From Okapia johnstoni (Eukaryota > Chordata > Mammalia > Artiodactyla > Giraffidae), in the NCBI GenBank assembly GCA_024291935.2, contig CM044307.1, forward strand, positions 102,925,461 to 102,989,460: 64,000 nt of DNA, in the 5' to 3' direction. Made by a program: the position numbers and the translations under genes. Positions within the stretch are counted from its first letter, which is position 1; every line of letters starts with the position of its first letter. The notes under the pieces are model-generated. The model was not told the origin of the DNA. It searched no databases and saw only the letters and a list, made by a program, of their open reading frames with translations. Positions 11,276 to 21,835 of this stretch are shown here, piece after piece.

Positions 11276-12164
11276 AACTCTGGAAATTTCTCACTGTAAC
11301 AATAGAAAAATCAACCAAGTATGAGTAACCACTAACACTCATATTTATAATGGGCAATGATATTTGTTAGAGATGCATAAAAGAAAATGCACTTTAACAT
11401 ATAATTTCTTTGATGTAACAAGGATTAATTTAAAATGAACTTTTAAATATAAAAAGATTAATGTATTCTGGTATTATATTCAGAAAATGAATAAGGAAAT
11501 CATGCAGTGCTGCAATGGAAGATTAACTTTAATGATTTGTGAGCACTTAAATGATGATTATATTCACATAGATTGTCATATGCCACATTAGTCACTCAGT
11601 TTATGACTATAATTCAGCTTTTTATTCTTGTTGCAAGGAATTCTGTACAATAATTAATTGAACCCAAGTAAAAATCTGTGTATAAAGGAAGAAAAACCAC
11701 CCCAACACTTTAATTTTGCATTGACTACATTATAGGCAGGAAAAAAGAAGCAAAATAAAAGTGCCTACATTACTTGTGTCTCCTGTCAATAAGTAATTAA
11801 CCTTAAACATTCTTCACTCTTTATCTAACTTAAGTATCTCAACTAACTTAACACCCAGAATTCCACCAAACAAAACATTAAGAAAATACCTTCACAAGGT
11901 GGAAGAGATTATGTTCTGAGATCTGTCTTCCTTTTCCTATGAAATTTAAAAGCACTATTCATTCACTTATTCATTTATGCTCAAAGTTCATCAAAAACTG
12001 TGGCAAAAATTGCTAAATGCTCACCTATTTTATTCTCCTCCTGGGTAGATGGCTACGTCACATCTCCAGATTCCCTGGCAGTATGACTAGGCTCTGGTGA
12101 AAGGAACATGGACAGAAGTGATAGCCTCCATTCCCAGGCTTAGAAAATAAAACCTTCCCTATAT
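11276..12164. other. AT-rich single-copy DNA
   Basis: No repeat or coding feature that I can support. Confidence 0.5.
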
Positions 12165-12300
12165 GATCCCCTTCTAATTCTCTTTCCTTTAGAGCTGTAA
12201 GCTCCCTGAAGGCAGATACTGTCTTTCTTCTTCACAGGTATATTTTGGAAGCTAATTTATGCCAATATATGGCAGATGACACTCAGTAATTATTCTTATT
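12165..12300 (+). mobile_element. L2 LINE 3' end
   Basis: 'gagctgtaagctccctgaag' with 'gcagatactgtctttcttct' and a degraded 'ggcagatgacactcagtaat' tail is the L2 3'-terminal layout. Confidence 0.75.
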
Positions 12301-12354
12301 TACTGTTTGAGTGTTTCCATGTGCCTGTGTTATAGTCTGAGGGAATGTCAGAAA

Positions 12355-12490
12355 ATCAGGCCAGTATGGTGAAAACATTAAAAAGTCTTTATCCCTGGGT
12401 AACTATCAAAGATTTTTAAGCAGAGGAATAATGGATCAAATTTGTTATTTTAAAAGATGTCCTTGGCAATAATGAAACAATATCTAGTGA
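12355..12490 (-). mobile_element. L2 LINE fragment (ORF end)
   Basis: Reads as the reverse of the L2 C-terminal coding region: 'agatttttaagcagaggaat', 'aatggatcaaatttg', 'ttttaaaagatgtccttggc'. Ancient. Confidence 0.6.
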
Positions 12491-12649
12491 GGGGCAAGGC
12501 TTCAGTTTTTTTATTTTTTTCTTTAATTACTATCACACTTAAAGAAATGCTTGGCTTTTTCAAGTGAGAAATTTTTATATTCTTACATTTATAGAATAAG
12601 ACTTCAGACTGGTATTTCATTTGTCTTGCTTGCCAGTTTTTCCAGTGAT

Positions 12650-12712
12650 TTGAGCAGTCCTAACACAGGGTAGGCACACAATGAAATACTTACTAAATCA
12701 ATAAAAACATAT
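12650..12712 (+). mobile_element. L2 3'-terminal remnant
   Basis: 'cctaacacagggtaggcaca' followed by 'aatgaaatacttactaaatc' fits the degenerate L2 tail. Too short for certainty. Confidence 0.45.
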
Positions 12713-13500
12713 TCTTTGTATTTTCTCATGCATTTAAAAAAACGTTCTTTCCTACCAATTGACACATTCCAGAAAATTGTTCATGTGTAATTTAAAAGAC
12801 TTGATGTTGCAAAGCCAACCTCTAAATTGATACATGAAAGAAAATTAGGAACAGACTTCTTCAGTTCCCAAAGAGAGGTTAAGATCATATTTTACTTGAA
12901 TGTACTTCCTATATATAATGTAACCACACTTTACTGTACAGGCTAAAGCAAGCTGCTTCACACCCAAGATTAGAGAATTGGGCCTATTTAAGGGAAGAAA
13001 ATCCATTAAATGAGAAAATTAATATTGTTAGGTTCATTTCTTTCCAGCTAAAATAGAACTACTATTAAAGTGTTATAGAAAGCATATTCCTAATAAGAAT
13101 TCTACAAACATTTCTTCCAAAAGAATTCAAGGAATTTACTAGACATGGCCTTCACTATAAATAGTCATTAATGCTCGCATTTCAGCATTCAGATGAGTTG
13201 TTTGTAATATTTTCTTTCAAAGAATTGCAGCACTTATCTTCCTGAAAAGGAAACTACTTGAAAATAGGGGGGGGGGGGGGTTTCTCCTCTATTAAAATGT
13301 GCAAAATTTTATTCCTTTCAGCATATCTAAAAATAGGATAAAACTTATAGGTAACTTAATAGGGAATATTCACTACCCTTTTATAAACAAAAATGCTGGA
13401 AACAGCTGCTGTTTTTTCTAAATGAGAAATAAGGAAGATGGCTGTCTCAGGCCTTGCCCACCAAATATAATCCCTCTACTCTGCCCCTCTCAAACCAAAC
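12713..13500. other. single-copy DNA upstream of the candidate exon
   Basis: No repeat recognised. It contains a run of 14 G (13267-13280). A CT-rich stretch at 13470-13491 could serve as the polypyrimidine tract of the exon that follows. Confidence 0.5.
13267..13280. repeat. G14 homopolymer
   Basis: Fourteen consecutive G in an otherwise AT-rich region. Long G runs are prone to sequencing error, so the length should be treated as approximate. Confidence 0.9.
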
Positions 13501-13502
13501 AG

Positions 13503-13584
13503 GTTCCAGTGCCTGGAGGAGGTGAGCAAGGCTGTGGATGCTGATGGGATCCTAAAGAACAGAGCTGCACAGACGAGAGCCAAG
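13503..13584 (+). CDS. candidate internal coding exon, gene unknown
   Basis: This 82-bp block looks like an exon. It is preceded by a CT-rich stretch and 'caaaccaaacag', and followed by the strong donor 'aag|gtaaga'. One base followed by 27 codons is open and reads FQCLEEVSKAVDADGILKNR followed by AAQTRAK; the frame starting at the first base has a stop. Codon use is GC-rich and coding-like (CTG, GTG, AGC, AAG, GCC) against AT-rich flanks. I do not recognise the protein, and there is no second exon in the window. The coordinates assume both splice sites are used. A second good donor ('gaggag|gtgagc') lies inside it. It could equally be a conserved non-coding block or a chance arrangement. Confidence 0.35.
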
Positions 13585-13799
13585 GTAAGAGCAGCAGAGA
13601 ATTGAACTGAAAATTAAAGCCAACTCTTGATTCCAAAGAGCGCCTGGCTTACATTTATTCATGGTAATGTTTGCTCCTTAGAAAATAAGCTAATTTTTCC
13701 CAAAGGACTGAGAAGTGAGATAGACAAGTTGAGTTCTCTTTGTTACAGTCACTAAAGAGTACCGGCTTTTGAGAAGAAAAGGGAATACGCAGTGAACAA
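13585..13799. other. sequence downstream of the candidate exon
   Basis: Nothing recognised up to the target-site duplication of the Bov-tA insertion. Confidence 0.5.
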
Positions 13800-13810
13800 A
13801 CTACTTGCAA

Positions 13811-14017
13811 AGTGTTAGTTGCTCAGTCATGTCTGACTCTTTGCGACCCCATGGACTGTAGCCCACCAGTCTCCTCTGTCCATGGGATTCTCCAGGAAAG
13901 AATACTGGAGTGAGCTGCCAGTTCCTTCTCCAGGGAATCTTCCCCATCCAGGGATCAAACCCGGGTCTCCTGTATTGCAGGTGGACTCTACCTTCTGAGC
14001 CACCAGGAAAGCCCCAT
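13811..14017 (-). mobile_element. Bov-tA SINE, complete, with perfect target-site duplication
   Basis: Full Bov-tA in reverse: the Bov-A body at the left ('gctcagtcatgtctgact'), the tRNA head at the right ('gggatcaaacccgggtct', 'ctgagccaccaggaaagccc'). The 11-bp direct repeat 'actacttgcaa' flanks it exactly at 13800-13810 and 14018-14028. This fixes both ends and argues for a fairly recent insertion. Pol III transcription would run right to left from the tRNA head. Confidence 0.95.
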
Positions 14018-14221
14018 ACTACTTGCAAGTGAACCACTAACCCATGACAACAGCAACCCTTGTGTCTTTCACTGTAACTGTCAGTGAAGTTAAAGCACTC
14101 TGGCCGTTTGACCCAGAGACTGGAAAGTGATCCTGCATCCAAAGAGAAACAAAATAAACTCACCCTTAAATAATTTAGATCGCTTGAGTATGAATGCATT
14201 ATCTTAATACCCTCTATCCTC

Positions 14222-14640
14222 AGTTCAGTTCAGTTCAGTCTCTCAGTCATGTCCGACTTTTTGTGACTCCATGAACTGCAGCACGCCAGGCCTCCCTGTC
14301 CATCACCAACTCCCGGAGTCTATCCAAACCCATGTCCATCGAGTCGGTGATACCATCCAGCCATTTCATCCTCTGTCGTCCCCTTCTCCTCCTGCCCCCA
14401 ATCCTTCCCAGCATCAGGGTCTTTTCCAGTGAGTCAACTCTTCACATGAGGTGGCCAAAGTATTGGAGTTTCAGCTTCAACATCCGTCCGTCCAAGGAAC
14501 ACCCGGGACTGATCTCCTTTAGGATGGACTGGATGGATTTCCTTGCAGGCCAAGGGACTTTCAAGAGTCTTCTCCAACACCACAGTTCAAAAGCATCAAT
14601 TCTTCGGTGCTCAGCTTTCTTCACCGTCCAACTCTCACCT
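14222..14640 (-). mobile_element. BovB LINE, 3' end only
   Basis: Reverse BovB, starting with the 3'-terminal 'agttcagttcagttcag' repeat and reading back about 420 bp to 'gtccaactctcac'. It covers the C-terminal end of the ORF and the 3' UTR. The antisense frame 14666-14442 contains the [20 protein letters not shown] motif of the BovB C-terminal region. Heavily 5'-truncated. Confidence 0.95.
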
Positions 14641-14734
14641 CCCCACAAAAATTTCATGATATTCAAGTTCAGCTTAAAAAATGTTTGAAAACATAAAGCA
14701 TATCACAATTTCTATTGTACTAGCAGGCCTAGCC

Positions 14735-14997
14735 GGAGAAGGCACTGGCGCCCCACTCCAGTACTCTGGCCTGGGAAACCCCATGGACGGAGGAGCCTGG
14801 TAGGCTGCAGTCTATGGGGTCGCGAAGAGTCAGACACGACTGAGCGACTTCACTTTCACTTTTCACTTTCATGCCTTGGAGAAGGAAATGGCAACCCACT
14901 CCAGTATTCTTGCCTGGAGAATCCCAGGGAAGGCGGAGCCTGCTGGGCTGCCATCTATGGGGTCGCACAGAGTCGGACACGACTGAGGTGACTTAAC
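14735..14997 (+). mobile_element. Bov-A2 SINE (dimeric Bov-A)
   Basis: Two Bov-A units in tandem. The first starts 'ggagaaggcactggc', and a 'cacttttcactttcatgcc' linker joins the second unit, 'ttggagaaggaaatggcaac'. No tRNA head is present, as expected for Bov-A2. The direct repeat 'agcaggcctagcc' (14722-14734) / 'agcaggcatagcc' (14998-15010), with one mismatch, is the target-site duplication. Confidence 0.95.
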
Positions 14998-15049
14998 AGC
15001 AGGCATAGCCAGAACACTAAGACAAGAGAAGCAAATACAAGGTATAAAA

Positions 15050-15415
15050 AAATTGAAAAAATAAACCTGAAAAATCAGAAAAGAAATATAAAATTATTTT
15101 CAGATAATTTGAAAGTATTTGATAAATTCCATAAAAATCTGTAGAAAAAAATTTAATCCATAAGTAAATTTAGCAAGTTTGCTGGACAGAAAGTCATTTT
15201 TAAAAGTATTGCATTTCTATGTGTCATCATCAAGCACAACAAAATAAAATTTTTAAATTAGACCACTTAGGTCAGCATAAAAAATCAAATGCATCCATAG
15301 AATATACAGCACTAAGAGTAAAGCCTAATATAAACCCTGAACTTTAGATGGTAATGATGTGTCAATGTAGATTCATCAATTGTAAAAAAAAAAAAAAAAT
15401 GTACCATTATGGAGA
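15050..15415 (+). mobile_element. old L1 debris (RT-region text, then 3' UTR text)
   Basis: 15085-15230 resembles the L1 ORF2 segment after the RT active site ('aagtaaatttagcaagtttg', 'ctggacagaaagtca'). 15320-15412 matches the 3' UTR of old L1M families ('gatggtaatgatgtgtcaat', 'gtagattcatcaattgta'), with a run of about 16 A inside it. The order implies a deletion or two elements. Confidence 0.6.
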
Positions 15416-15454
15416 GGATTAAGCATCAGGACAATTAAAACCTAAATGAAATAT

Positions 15455-15800
15455 TACTGTACAAATGCCAATGTGTATAAAATTGAAAAGATTGACAATA
15501 TCAAGTATTAGCAAAGTTGCAGAGCAACAGGAGTTTTCAGAGACTACTGGTGGAAATACAAAATGGAACCACCATGTTAGAAAACTCTTTGGTGGTATGT
15601 ACCAAAGCTGAACATGGGCATGCCCTATGACAGTGGTATTCTATTACTACATATGTACCCAGAAGAAATTCACAGATAAGTACATCAAGAGACATGTGTA
15701 AGTACATTTATAACAGTATTATTTGTAAAAGCCAAAAACTGGAAACAAGTCAAATATCCATCAACAGTAGATTAGATAAATAAATTTAAGTAGATTTATC
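15455..15800 (+). mobile_element. old L1 ORF2 C-terminal fragment
   Basis: A degraded copy of the L1 stretch encoding the ORF2 C-terminus: 'tggtggaaatacaaaatgga', 'gaaaactctttggtgg', 'gccaaaaactggaaac', 'atatccatcaacagtaga'. There is no open frame. Confidence 0.7.
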
Positions 15801-16069
15801 CAATAAAAAGCTAGAGAGCCAAAAAAATAAATAGAGAAATATATTAGCAAAACTATGATAGAAGTAAAAAATAATAGTTTTGATTTATTATTTTATATAA
15901 AATATCTATATAAACTTATTAAAATACTGTTTATTACTATAAATAAATTGTTTACAATATAATGACTATATACATTTCAAAGATTTTTTTCAACATTGGA
16001 CCAAATCATCTTAAAAATCACAAAAAAATAGAAAAATAGTATGTTAAAAAATAGACAAAAAGTATAAAA

Positions 16070-16420
16070 TAGTAAAAGGGGAGGTTAGCCTGACCAGCTT
16101 ACCAGATGTTAAAATTAATATAATCAAAACTATGAACTGTTGGTATGAGGATATGTGAATATATCAGTGAAACAAAATAGAGATCACCCAGTACCAAGTG
16201 ATAGTATCTTAATACAGTTAGAAAGAAGAGAGGTTATTTAATCAGTGGTGCTGGCAAATTGGCTTTTTTCCTTGGAACTCCAAATCGCAGCATGAAACAA
16301 ACAAAAATCGGATTGATTAAAGACTTAAATGTAAAAAGAATAAAAAATATTGGAAGAAAACTTGAGACTTTATTTGAAACTTTGTGTCTGAAAGGCTTAT
16401 AACAAAGACAGGAAATGGAT
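16070..16420 (+). mobile_element. old L1 ORF2 fragment
   Basis: Landmarks of the region between RT and C-terminus are present: 'taatcaaaactatgaactgt', 'cagtgaaacaaaatag', 'atcagtggtgctggcaaatt', 'attaaagacttaaatgtaaa'. It is diverged, and lies downstream of a fragment that would follow it in an intact L1, so these are separate insertions or a rearranged copy. Confidence 0.65.
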
Positions 16421-16474
16421 TTTTTTGCAACTTAGTATTAAAAAACCAGAAAAGAAAGAGGTGAGAAAGTATAA

Positions 16475-16695
16475 AATTAAGCAGAGTTTTTCAAAATTGA
16501 CACAATTGATATTGTGGACTGGATTCATCTTTGTTATGGGGGCCTATCTTGTCCAGTGTAGTATTTTTAGCAGTATCACTGGCCTCTACCAAGTGGATGC
16601 CAATAGCACTTCCCACACTTCCTGTAGGTCATAACAATTGAAAATATCTCCAAACACTGCCAAATGTGCATCACTGTGATAAATACACGTCACAG
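16475..16695 (+). repeat. old non-autonomous DNA transposon fossil, family uncertain
   Basis: The text 'ttgacacaattgatattgtg', 'tcatctttgttatgggggcc', 'ttgtccagtgtagtattttt', 'gcagtatcactggcctctac' and 'atatctccaaacactgccaa' follows, with many changes, a well-known mammal-wide MER-type DNA element. I cannot name the family safely. The plus-strand open frame at 16425-16634 is accidental. Confidence 0.55.
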
Positions 16696-17429
16696 GATGT
16701 TAGCTAATCCCCAAAAGAATGCATTAGCTTGCCTGATAATTTTTAGCTGGCTCAGATCACAATGTAAACATGAGACATGACCTGAGAAAAGATGCAGTAA
16801 AATGCACATAACATAATCTTATTTTTGTATCAGAAAGAAAAAAAAATGATTGTGTCTGCATGTGTGTTTTTTTCATCTCTTATGTTTATATGTTTCAAAG
16901 ATAGAAAAAAACTATTTAGTTCTTTGTTTTTAAAAGAACATAATATGAAATGTCAAGTTAAAGTTTGGGATATTTTTTGAAGTTCAAAAATAGGAGGTTT
17001 TTTTTTTTTAGGTTCAATTTAGAATAATAAGTATACCAAGTAAAAATTAATAATAACATACTAGCTAGATTCTTTAGTTTTGGACACTAAATAACCACCT
17101 ATATTTGGGAATGAATATTTTATGTCATAGGATGTTCACAACAGTCCTAATTCCAATATATTGTGTTTCTTTCAAATAAAGGATATTTAACTACCAAGTG
17201 TTTTGATACTTTAAAAATATTTTATAAATAAATTCACCATATAGAAAAACATATCATTTGTCAAATCATGATCCCTACTTTGAACTAGAAATAATTATTA
17301 CCTGAAATTACTTAAATATGTTTGTCAAAGTCCTATAGGAAGACACCACAACAGGCATCAAAACATTTGCTAGCATTTCTGATCAAAAGATGTTCTTAAA
17401 TTGAAAGATTGCTTACAATTGCCAACATG
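16696..17429. other. AT-rich DNA, nothing recognised
   Basis: Only homopolymer tracts (for example T11 near 16997) are visible. Confidence 0.5.
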
Positions 17430-17585
17430 TTTATGGTGTCTATCATATATCATGATTTTTCTCAGATAATCTCAATTTTCAGATGAAAAAAACTGAAACT
17501 AATAAAGGTTAGATAACTTGCCCAAGAACACATACTTAATAAGTAGAGAGATTATGATTGCAACCAAATTCTGTTTGATTCTAAT
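17430..17585 (+). mobile_element. MIR SINE
   Basis: 'caattttcagatgaaaaaaa', 'aggttagataacttgcccaa', 'gaacacatacttaataagta' give the MIR 3' half in order. Confidence 0.75.
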
Positions 17586-17666
17586 GTATAAATTATTTTG
17601 TTAAACCAAATATCAGGACAACAAGCATATTAGTCAGATTTTTGTTATCACCTTATAGGGAAGAAA

Positions 17667-17875
17667 TGCATGTTTAGTCACTCAGTTGTGTCTGAGTCTT
17701 TGCAACTCCATGGACTGTAGCCCACCAATCTCCTCTGTCCATAGGATTCTACAGGCAATAATACTGGAGTAGGTAGCCATTCCCTCCTCCAGAAGATCTT
17801 CCCTACCCAGGGATCGAACTCTGGTCTCCTGCATTACAGGAGGATTCTTCTCTGTCTGAACCACCAAGGAAGCCC
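17667..17875 (-). mobile_element. Bov-tA SINE, near complete
   Basis: Reverse Bov-tA with body ('cactcagttgtgtctgag') and tRNA head ('agggatcgaactctggtctc', 'accaccaaggaagccc'). More diverged than the 13.8-kb copy. The flanks 'agggaagaaat' and 'agggatgaagg' may be a decayed target-site duplication. Confidence 0.9.
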
Positions 17876-18715
17876 AGGGATGAAGGTAAGATCCAATAAT
17901 CTGAAAGCCTCAATAGAGGGGTTCCAAAAACCTCAGGAACCACTCGCTGTAGTGAATATTTGCAGGCTGACTTTCCAGCATTCATTCTTACATTCCATCT
18001 TCTCAAAAGCTACTAATCACTTTTGGGGAAGTAAGTTCGTTTCTAATTATTGCCTTTAAAGAATGAATACTCCATAAATGTAATGAGAACAGTATCAGAA
18101 GTTGGCAGAATCTAAATTTCAGAACTCCGTAAAGTTAAACAGAAGGTTTTCAATAATCCAAGGAGCACAAATTCAAGAAAGAGGGCTGAATCTTAATGAG
18201 AACAGCGAGTTTTATGGGCTCTAAACTTACTTTATTCCCACTACCCTCGTCTGAGTTCCATCATAGCCTTGAAACCAGCATGCTCACACTGTGGTAGATA
18301 AGAAAGCCAAAAGACTAGCAGACACTGGAAGGGGAGGATTTATTTTGAAGTTTCTTCAAAAGGCTAATTCACAGAGAATTGTTGCTATTTGATATGTCTG
18401 TGTCTCTCTGGAAAAGCCCCATTCACAGGATTCATCTGTATTTGACCTAAGTTTGCTCAGTGGAAAGACCCTATCCTCAGAGAGTTTGTTAAAAAAGAGT
18501 GAGATGACAATAGATAGTAACTCAAATCCACAGGAAGAAATAAGGAACAACACTAAATGTAACTACATGGGTAATACGAAATACAGTATATATGTTATTT
18601 TTGCTTGTACTCTTTTCTCCTGCTCTCTGATTTTAAACGGTGACATAAAGCCATATTATAAAATTTTGTTAATAGGCTTGTAATATGTAAGAAGCAATTT
18701 TCATGACAAGAATAA
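17876..18715. other. single-copy DNA
   Basis: No repeat recognised. Short open frames at 18356-18683 on both strands have no protein character. Confidence 0.45.
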
Positions 18716-18822
18716 GCATGTACACCCATGGCTGATTCCTGTTGATGTATGGCAAAAACCACCACAGTATTGTAAAGCAATTATCCTCCAATTAAAATAA
18801 ATAAATTAATTAAAAAAAAAGA
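18716..18822 (+). mobile_element. ruminant L1 3' end with poly(A)
   Basis: Only the last ~105 bp: 'tgtacacccatggctgattc', 'gttgatgtatggcaaaaacc', 'cagtattgtaaagcaattat' and an A-rich tail. The short sequence 'aagaata' lies on both sides and may be part of a target-site duplication. Confidence 0.85.
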
Positions 18823-19034
18823 ATAGCACAAAGAAGTGAGGTTGGAAAAGACTAATTTAGAGCATAGTTCTGGTATAGTATTAAAATGAAGTTATCATTA
18901 ATGTGACAATTAAGATGCTAATTATAATTCCCAAGGCAACTCCAAAGAAAGTAACTTAAAAATAGATATTAATAGAAACAAGGGAAGTAAAAGAGCACTA
19001 AAATTACCTATTTAATAGAAAAGTGTGATGACTT
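18823..19034. other. single-copy DNA
   Basis: Nothing recognised. Confidence 0.5.
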
Positions 19035-19420
19035 CTTAGATATGTTCTCTTCTACAAGTTTTACAGTTTTATGTTTTACATTTACATTTGATTCATTTTG
19101 AGTTAATTTTTGTACAAAGTGTGAAGTCTGTGTCAAGATTAATTTTTCTTCCAGTGTCCACTGTTCCAGTGTCATTTGGTGAAACTATTCTTCCTTGAAT
19201 ATTCTTGCTCTTTTGTCAGAAGGAAATTGGCCATGTTTGCATGGGTATATTTATTTTTTCCATTCTATTATTACATCAGCTTATTCCTCCACCAGTACTA
19301 CACTGTCTTAATTGCTTACTTTCCTCCAACTTTGTTCTTGTTTTTCAAAATGATTCCAGCATATTAATTCCTTTCAACTCCATAACATTTTAAAATAAGT
19401 TTTTCTTTATCTACAAATAG
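19035..19420 (-). mobile_element. L1 ORF2 fragment
   Basis: Reads as the antisense of L1 ORF2: 'gattcattttgagttaattt', 'agtgtcatttggtgaaacta', 'caccagtactacactgtctt', 'cctccaactttgttcttg'. Both the 3' UTR and the 5' part are missing. Confidence 0.75.
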
Positions 19421-19534
19421 TGACATTTTTAAAGACTTTTCCTTAAAGAATGAAGAGGGAGTATAACACACAGATGAGTTTCAACATCTTGATGTAGAAA
19501 GTAGTGTACATTAGGGCTCTAGCAAAGAGCTAGT

Positions 19535-19645
19535 CAACTACAAATTAAGATCTAGTTTTATCACTTATTAGTTGCCTGACTTTGGGCAAATAATTTACTT
19601 TCTCTAATTTTCAAATTCTTTATCTGGAAAGTGAGTAGGTGGTGG
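19535..19645 (+). mobile_element. MIR SINE fragment
   Basis: 'cacttattagttgcctgact', 'ttgggcaaataatttacttt', 'ctttatctggaaagtgagta' is the MIR 3' half. Confidence 0.65.
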
Positions 19646-20984
19646 TAGCCTTGTAAAAAAATTGAGCTCCTTATATAATAGAATCAGTTTAAAAGATATC
19701 TGTAGATTGATGGTAATCAACAATCCCTCACAGATGCAGCTGATGTCTGCAACACAATACAATAAGCTTGTATCTTGATGTTTATGAGAATAACATGAAA
19801 ATAAGCTAAATGCTGAAGAAAATAGATTGTGAATGGAAAATAAAGAATAGCAAACTAGGCATTGAGGGAAGCAGATTATTCACTATTACTATAGAGAATA
19901 TTTGCATAAGGTGACCTGCTACCTCATTTTATTGCATTGAAAATGCCAGAGATTGCAACAGCACTATCAATTTTATATCCCACTAAGAAAGAAAAAAATG
20001 CTATCAATTATAATTATAAAACATCATCTAAGTTTTGTGGTATTAAAATGTGAAAACAGTGTGCATCTTAAAATTGGTGAAAGGATACAATTCCTTCAAG
20101 CTTTCAAACCTGTCCTAACAGAAAATCAGACAAATCAAAATCATAGTTTTGTCACATATAAGATGAATGACTCCTAGAAAGTTATTTGATCTCTCAAATC
20201 CTGAGTTTGATCATCTTCAAAAATGAGGATAGTAAGAGTAAACTGCTTCAAAAAATTGTAGAAATCAAAGTCAGTACTTTGCAAATGCTTGATGTTGTAT
20301 AGATATGTAACAAACAATAGCTAATTCACTGGTACTTTAAGAGATATTACTAGAAAAAAAGACACTATTCTTGAGCCCTGGTACAGAGAAGTTTCTCTTT
20401 CTTCAAGTTGGGCTTTTTTTTTTTCTATTCCTTTATCTCTGTCAGAGCTTAGGACTTCATGCATGCTCACTTCCTCACATTTTCTATTTTCCAGTATCTT
20501 TCAGAAATCTAGATCTAGCCTTTAAAATATACTCTAGGTAAATACCTTAACAACTTTATATCTCCTTTCAGTCTTTATTTGGAGTACTATATAGTCCTCA
20601 GTGAATACTCAGTGTACTCATATGTCTCCTTTATTGTACTTACTTGAAACCTTCATACTAAACAGGAAGTAGCTATATAAGAAGTTCACAGAAAATTGTC
20701 TGTGCTAGCATTTCCTTAACACTGCTCTTTTAACTCTTCTGACTTGCTGTAAATACAAATACAGATTCTCGGAGCACATTGCTTTAGCTAGCTGAATGGA
20801 ACTCTAGAATATTCCTTTTCTGAAAGCTGGCCAGCTCACCTTGCTATATAGTCATGTCTAGTAATCTCTGGTTTAGGCCTCCCAGGATCTTACCTGTGAA
20901 GTTCCCTGACCACCTGAATCAGAATCACCTAGGATGATAAGAACATTTCCAGGTCAGAGTGTTAGCTTCAGAGCATGTACTATA
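19646..20984. other. single-copy DNA with a weak MIR-like stretch
   Basis: 20150-20320 ('aagttatttgatctctcaaa', 'gatcatcttcaaaaatgagg') is probably a very old MIR. A T-rich tract lies near 20412-20424. Nothing else recognised. Confidence 0.4.
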
Positions 20985-21085
20985 TTTTTATGATCATATA
21001 TGTATTAGATTTTGCTTTCATATTTTTGTATCTCCACTGGCCTGTAAGCTTCATGAGGATAGGGGCTATAATTGTTTTATTCATT
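20985..21085 (+). mobile_element. L2 LINE 3' end
   Basis: 'ccactggcctgtaagcttca' followed by 'tgaggataggggctataatt' is the L2 3'-terminal signature. Confidence 0.65.
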
Positions 21086-21241
21086 GATTTTCTAGCACAT
21101 TTGCTCTAAGAAGGAAAAGGTATGGAGAGGGAGTAAGAGATAGTGGCACAGGTTACCCAGGAAATGTTTGTTCACAGGAAACATCTTTTTTGTTCCCATA
21201 CAAAGAAATCTGTAATTTATCACCATGTAACTTACACAATC

Positions 21242-21523
21242 TGGAGAAGGCAATGGTACCCCACTCCAGTACTCTTGCCTGGAAAATCCCACGAACAGAG
21301 GAGCCTGGTAGGCTACAGTCCATGGGGTCGCGAAGAGTCAGACACGACTGAGCGACTTCACTTTCACTTTTCACTTTCATGCCTTGGAGAAGGAAATGGC
21401 AAACCACTCCAGTGTTCTTGCCTGGAGAATCCCAGGGACGGGGGAGCCTGGTGGGCTGCCGTCTATGGGGTCGCACAGAGTCGGACACGACTAAAGCGAC
21501 TTAGCAGCAGCAGCAGCAGCAGC
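21242..21523 (+). mobile_element. Bov-A2 SINE with (AGC)7 tail and perfect target-site duplication
   Basis: Two Bov-A units separated by the 'cacttttcactttcatgcc' linker, ending in seven AGC units (21503-21523). The 13-bp direct repeat 'aacttacacaatc' is identical at 21229-21241 and 21524-21536, which fixes the ends. Both units keep CpG-rich text ('ggtcgcgaagagtcagacac', 'gtcgcacagagtcggacacg'), which points to a recent insertion. The long open frame across it is not a gene. Confidence 0.97.
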
Positions 21524-21611
21524 AACTTACACAATCAGATACGGTTTAAAAATATTAAGTCAGGCTTCCTTGGTGGCTTAGATGGTAAAGAATCTGCCTG
21601 CAATGTGGGAG

Positions 21612-21780
21612 AAAGTGAAAGTGAAAGTCATTCAGTCGTGTCCGACTCTCTGCGACCCCATGGACTATACGGTCCATGGGAATTCTCCAGGCCAGAATAC
21701 TGGAGTGGGTAGTCTTTCCCTTCTCTAGGGGATCTTCCCAACCCAGGGATCGACCCCAGGTCTCCCGCACTGCAGGCGGA
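21612..21780 (-). mobile_element. Bov-tA SINE (inner copy) inside the 21.56-kb SINE
   Basis: Reverse Bov-tA with 'gaaagtgaaagtcattcagt' at its left, and the tRNA-head B box in reverse ('gggatcgaccccaggtct') at the right. The last ~25 bp of the head are missing. It lies opposite to the host SINE, so body and body form an imperfect inverted repeat. Confidence 0.9.
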
Positions 21781-21835
21781 GTGGGAGGCAATGTGGGAGC
21801 ATTGTGGGAGCAATGTGGGCAAAGTACAGGCAGTG
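21781..21835. repeat. tandem 11-12-bp repeats at the inner SINE insertion site
   Basis: Copies of 'gcaatgtgggag' occur at 21600-21611 and 21788-21799, followed by the variants 'cattgtgggag' (21800-21810) and 'caatgtgggca' (21811-21821). The first pair is probably the target-site duplication, which then expanded. Confidence 0.8.

Noticed and set aside
13267..13280. G14 as a G-quadruplex site
   Set aside because: A single run without neighbouring G runs does not make a canonical intramolecular quadruplex motif, and the length may be a sequencing artefact.
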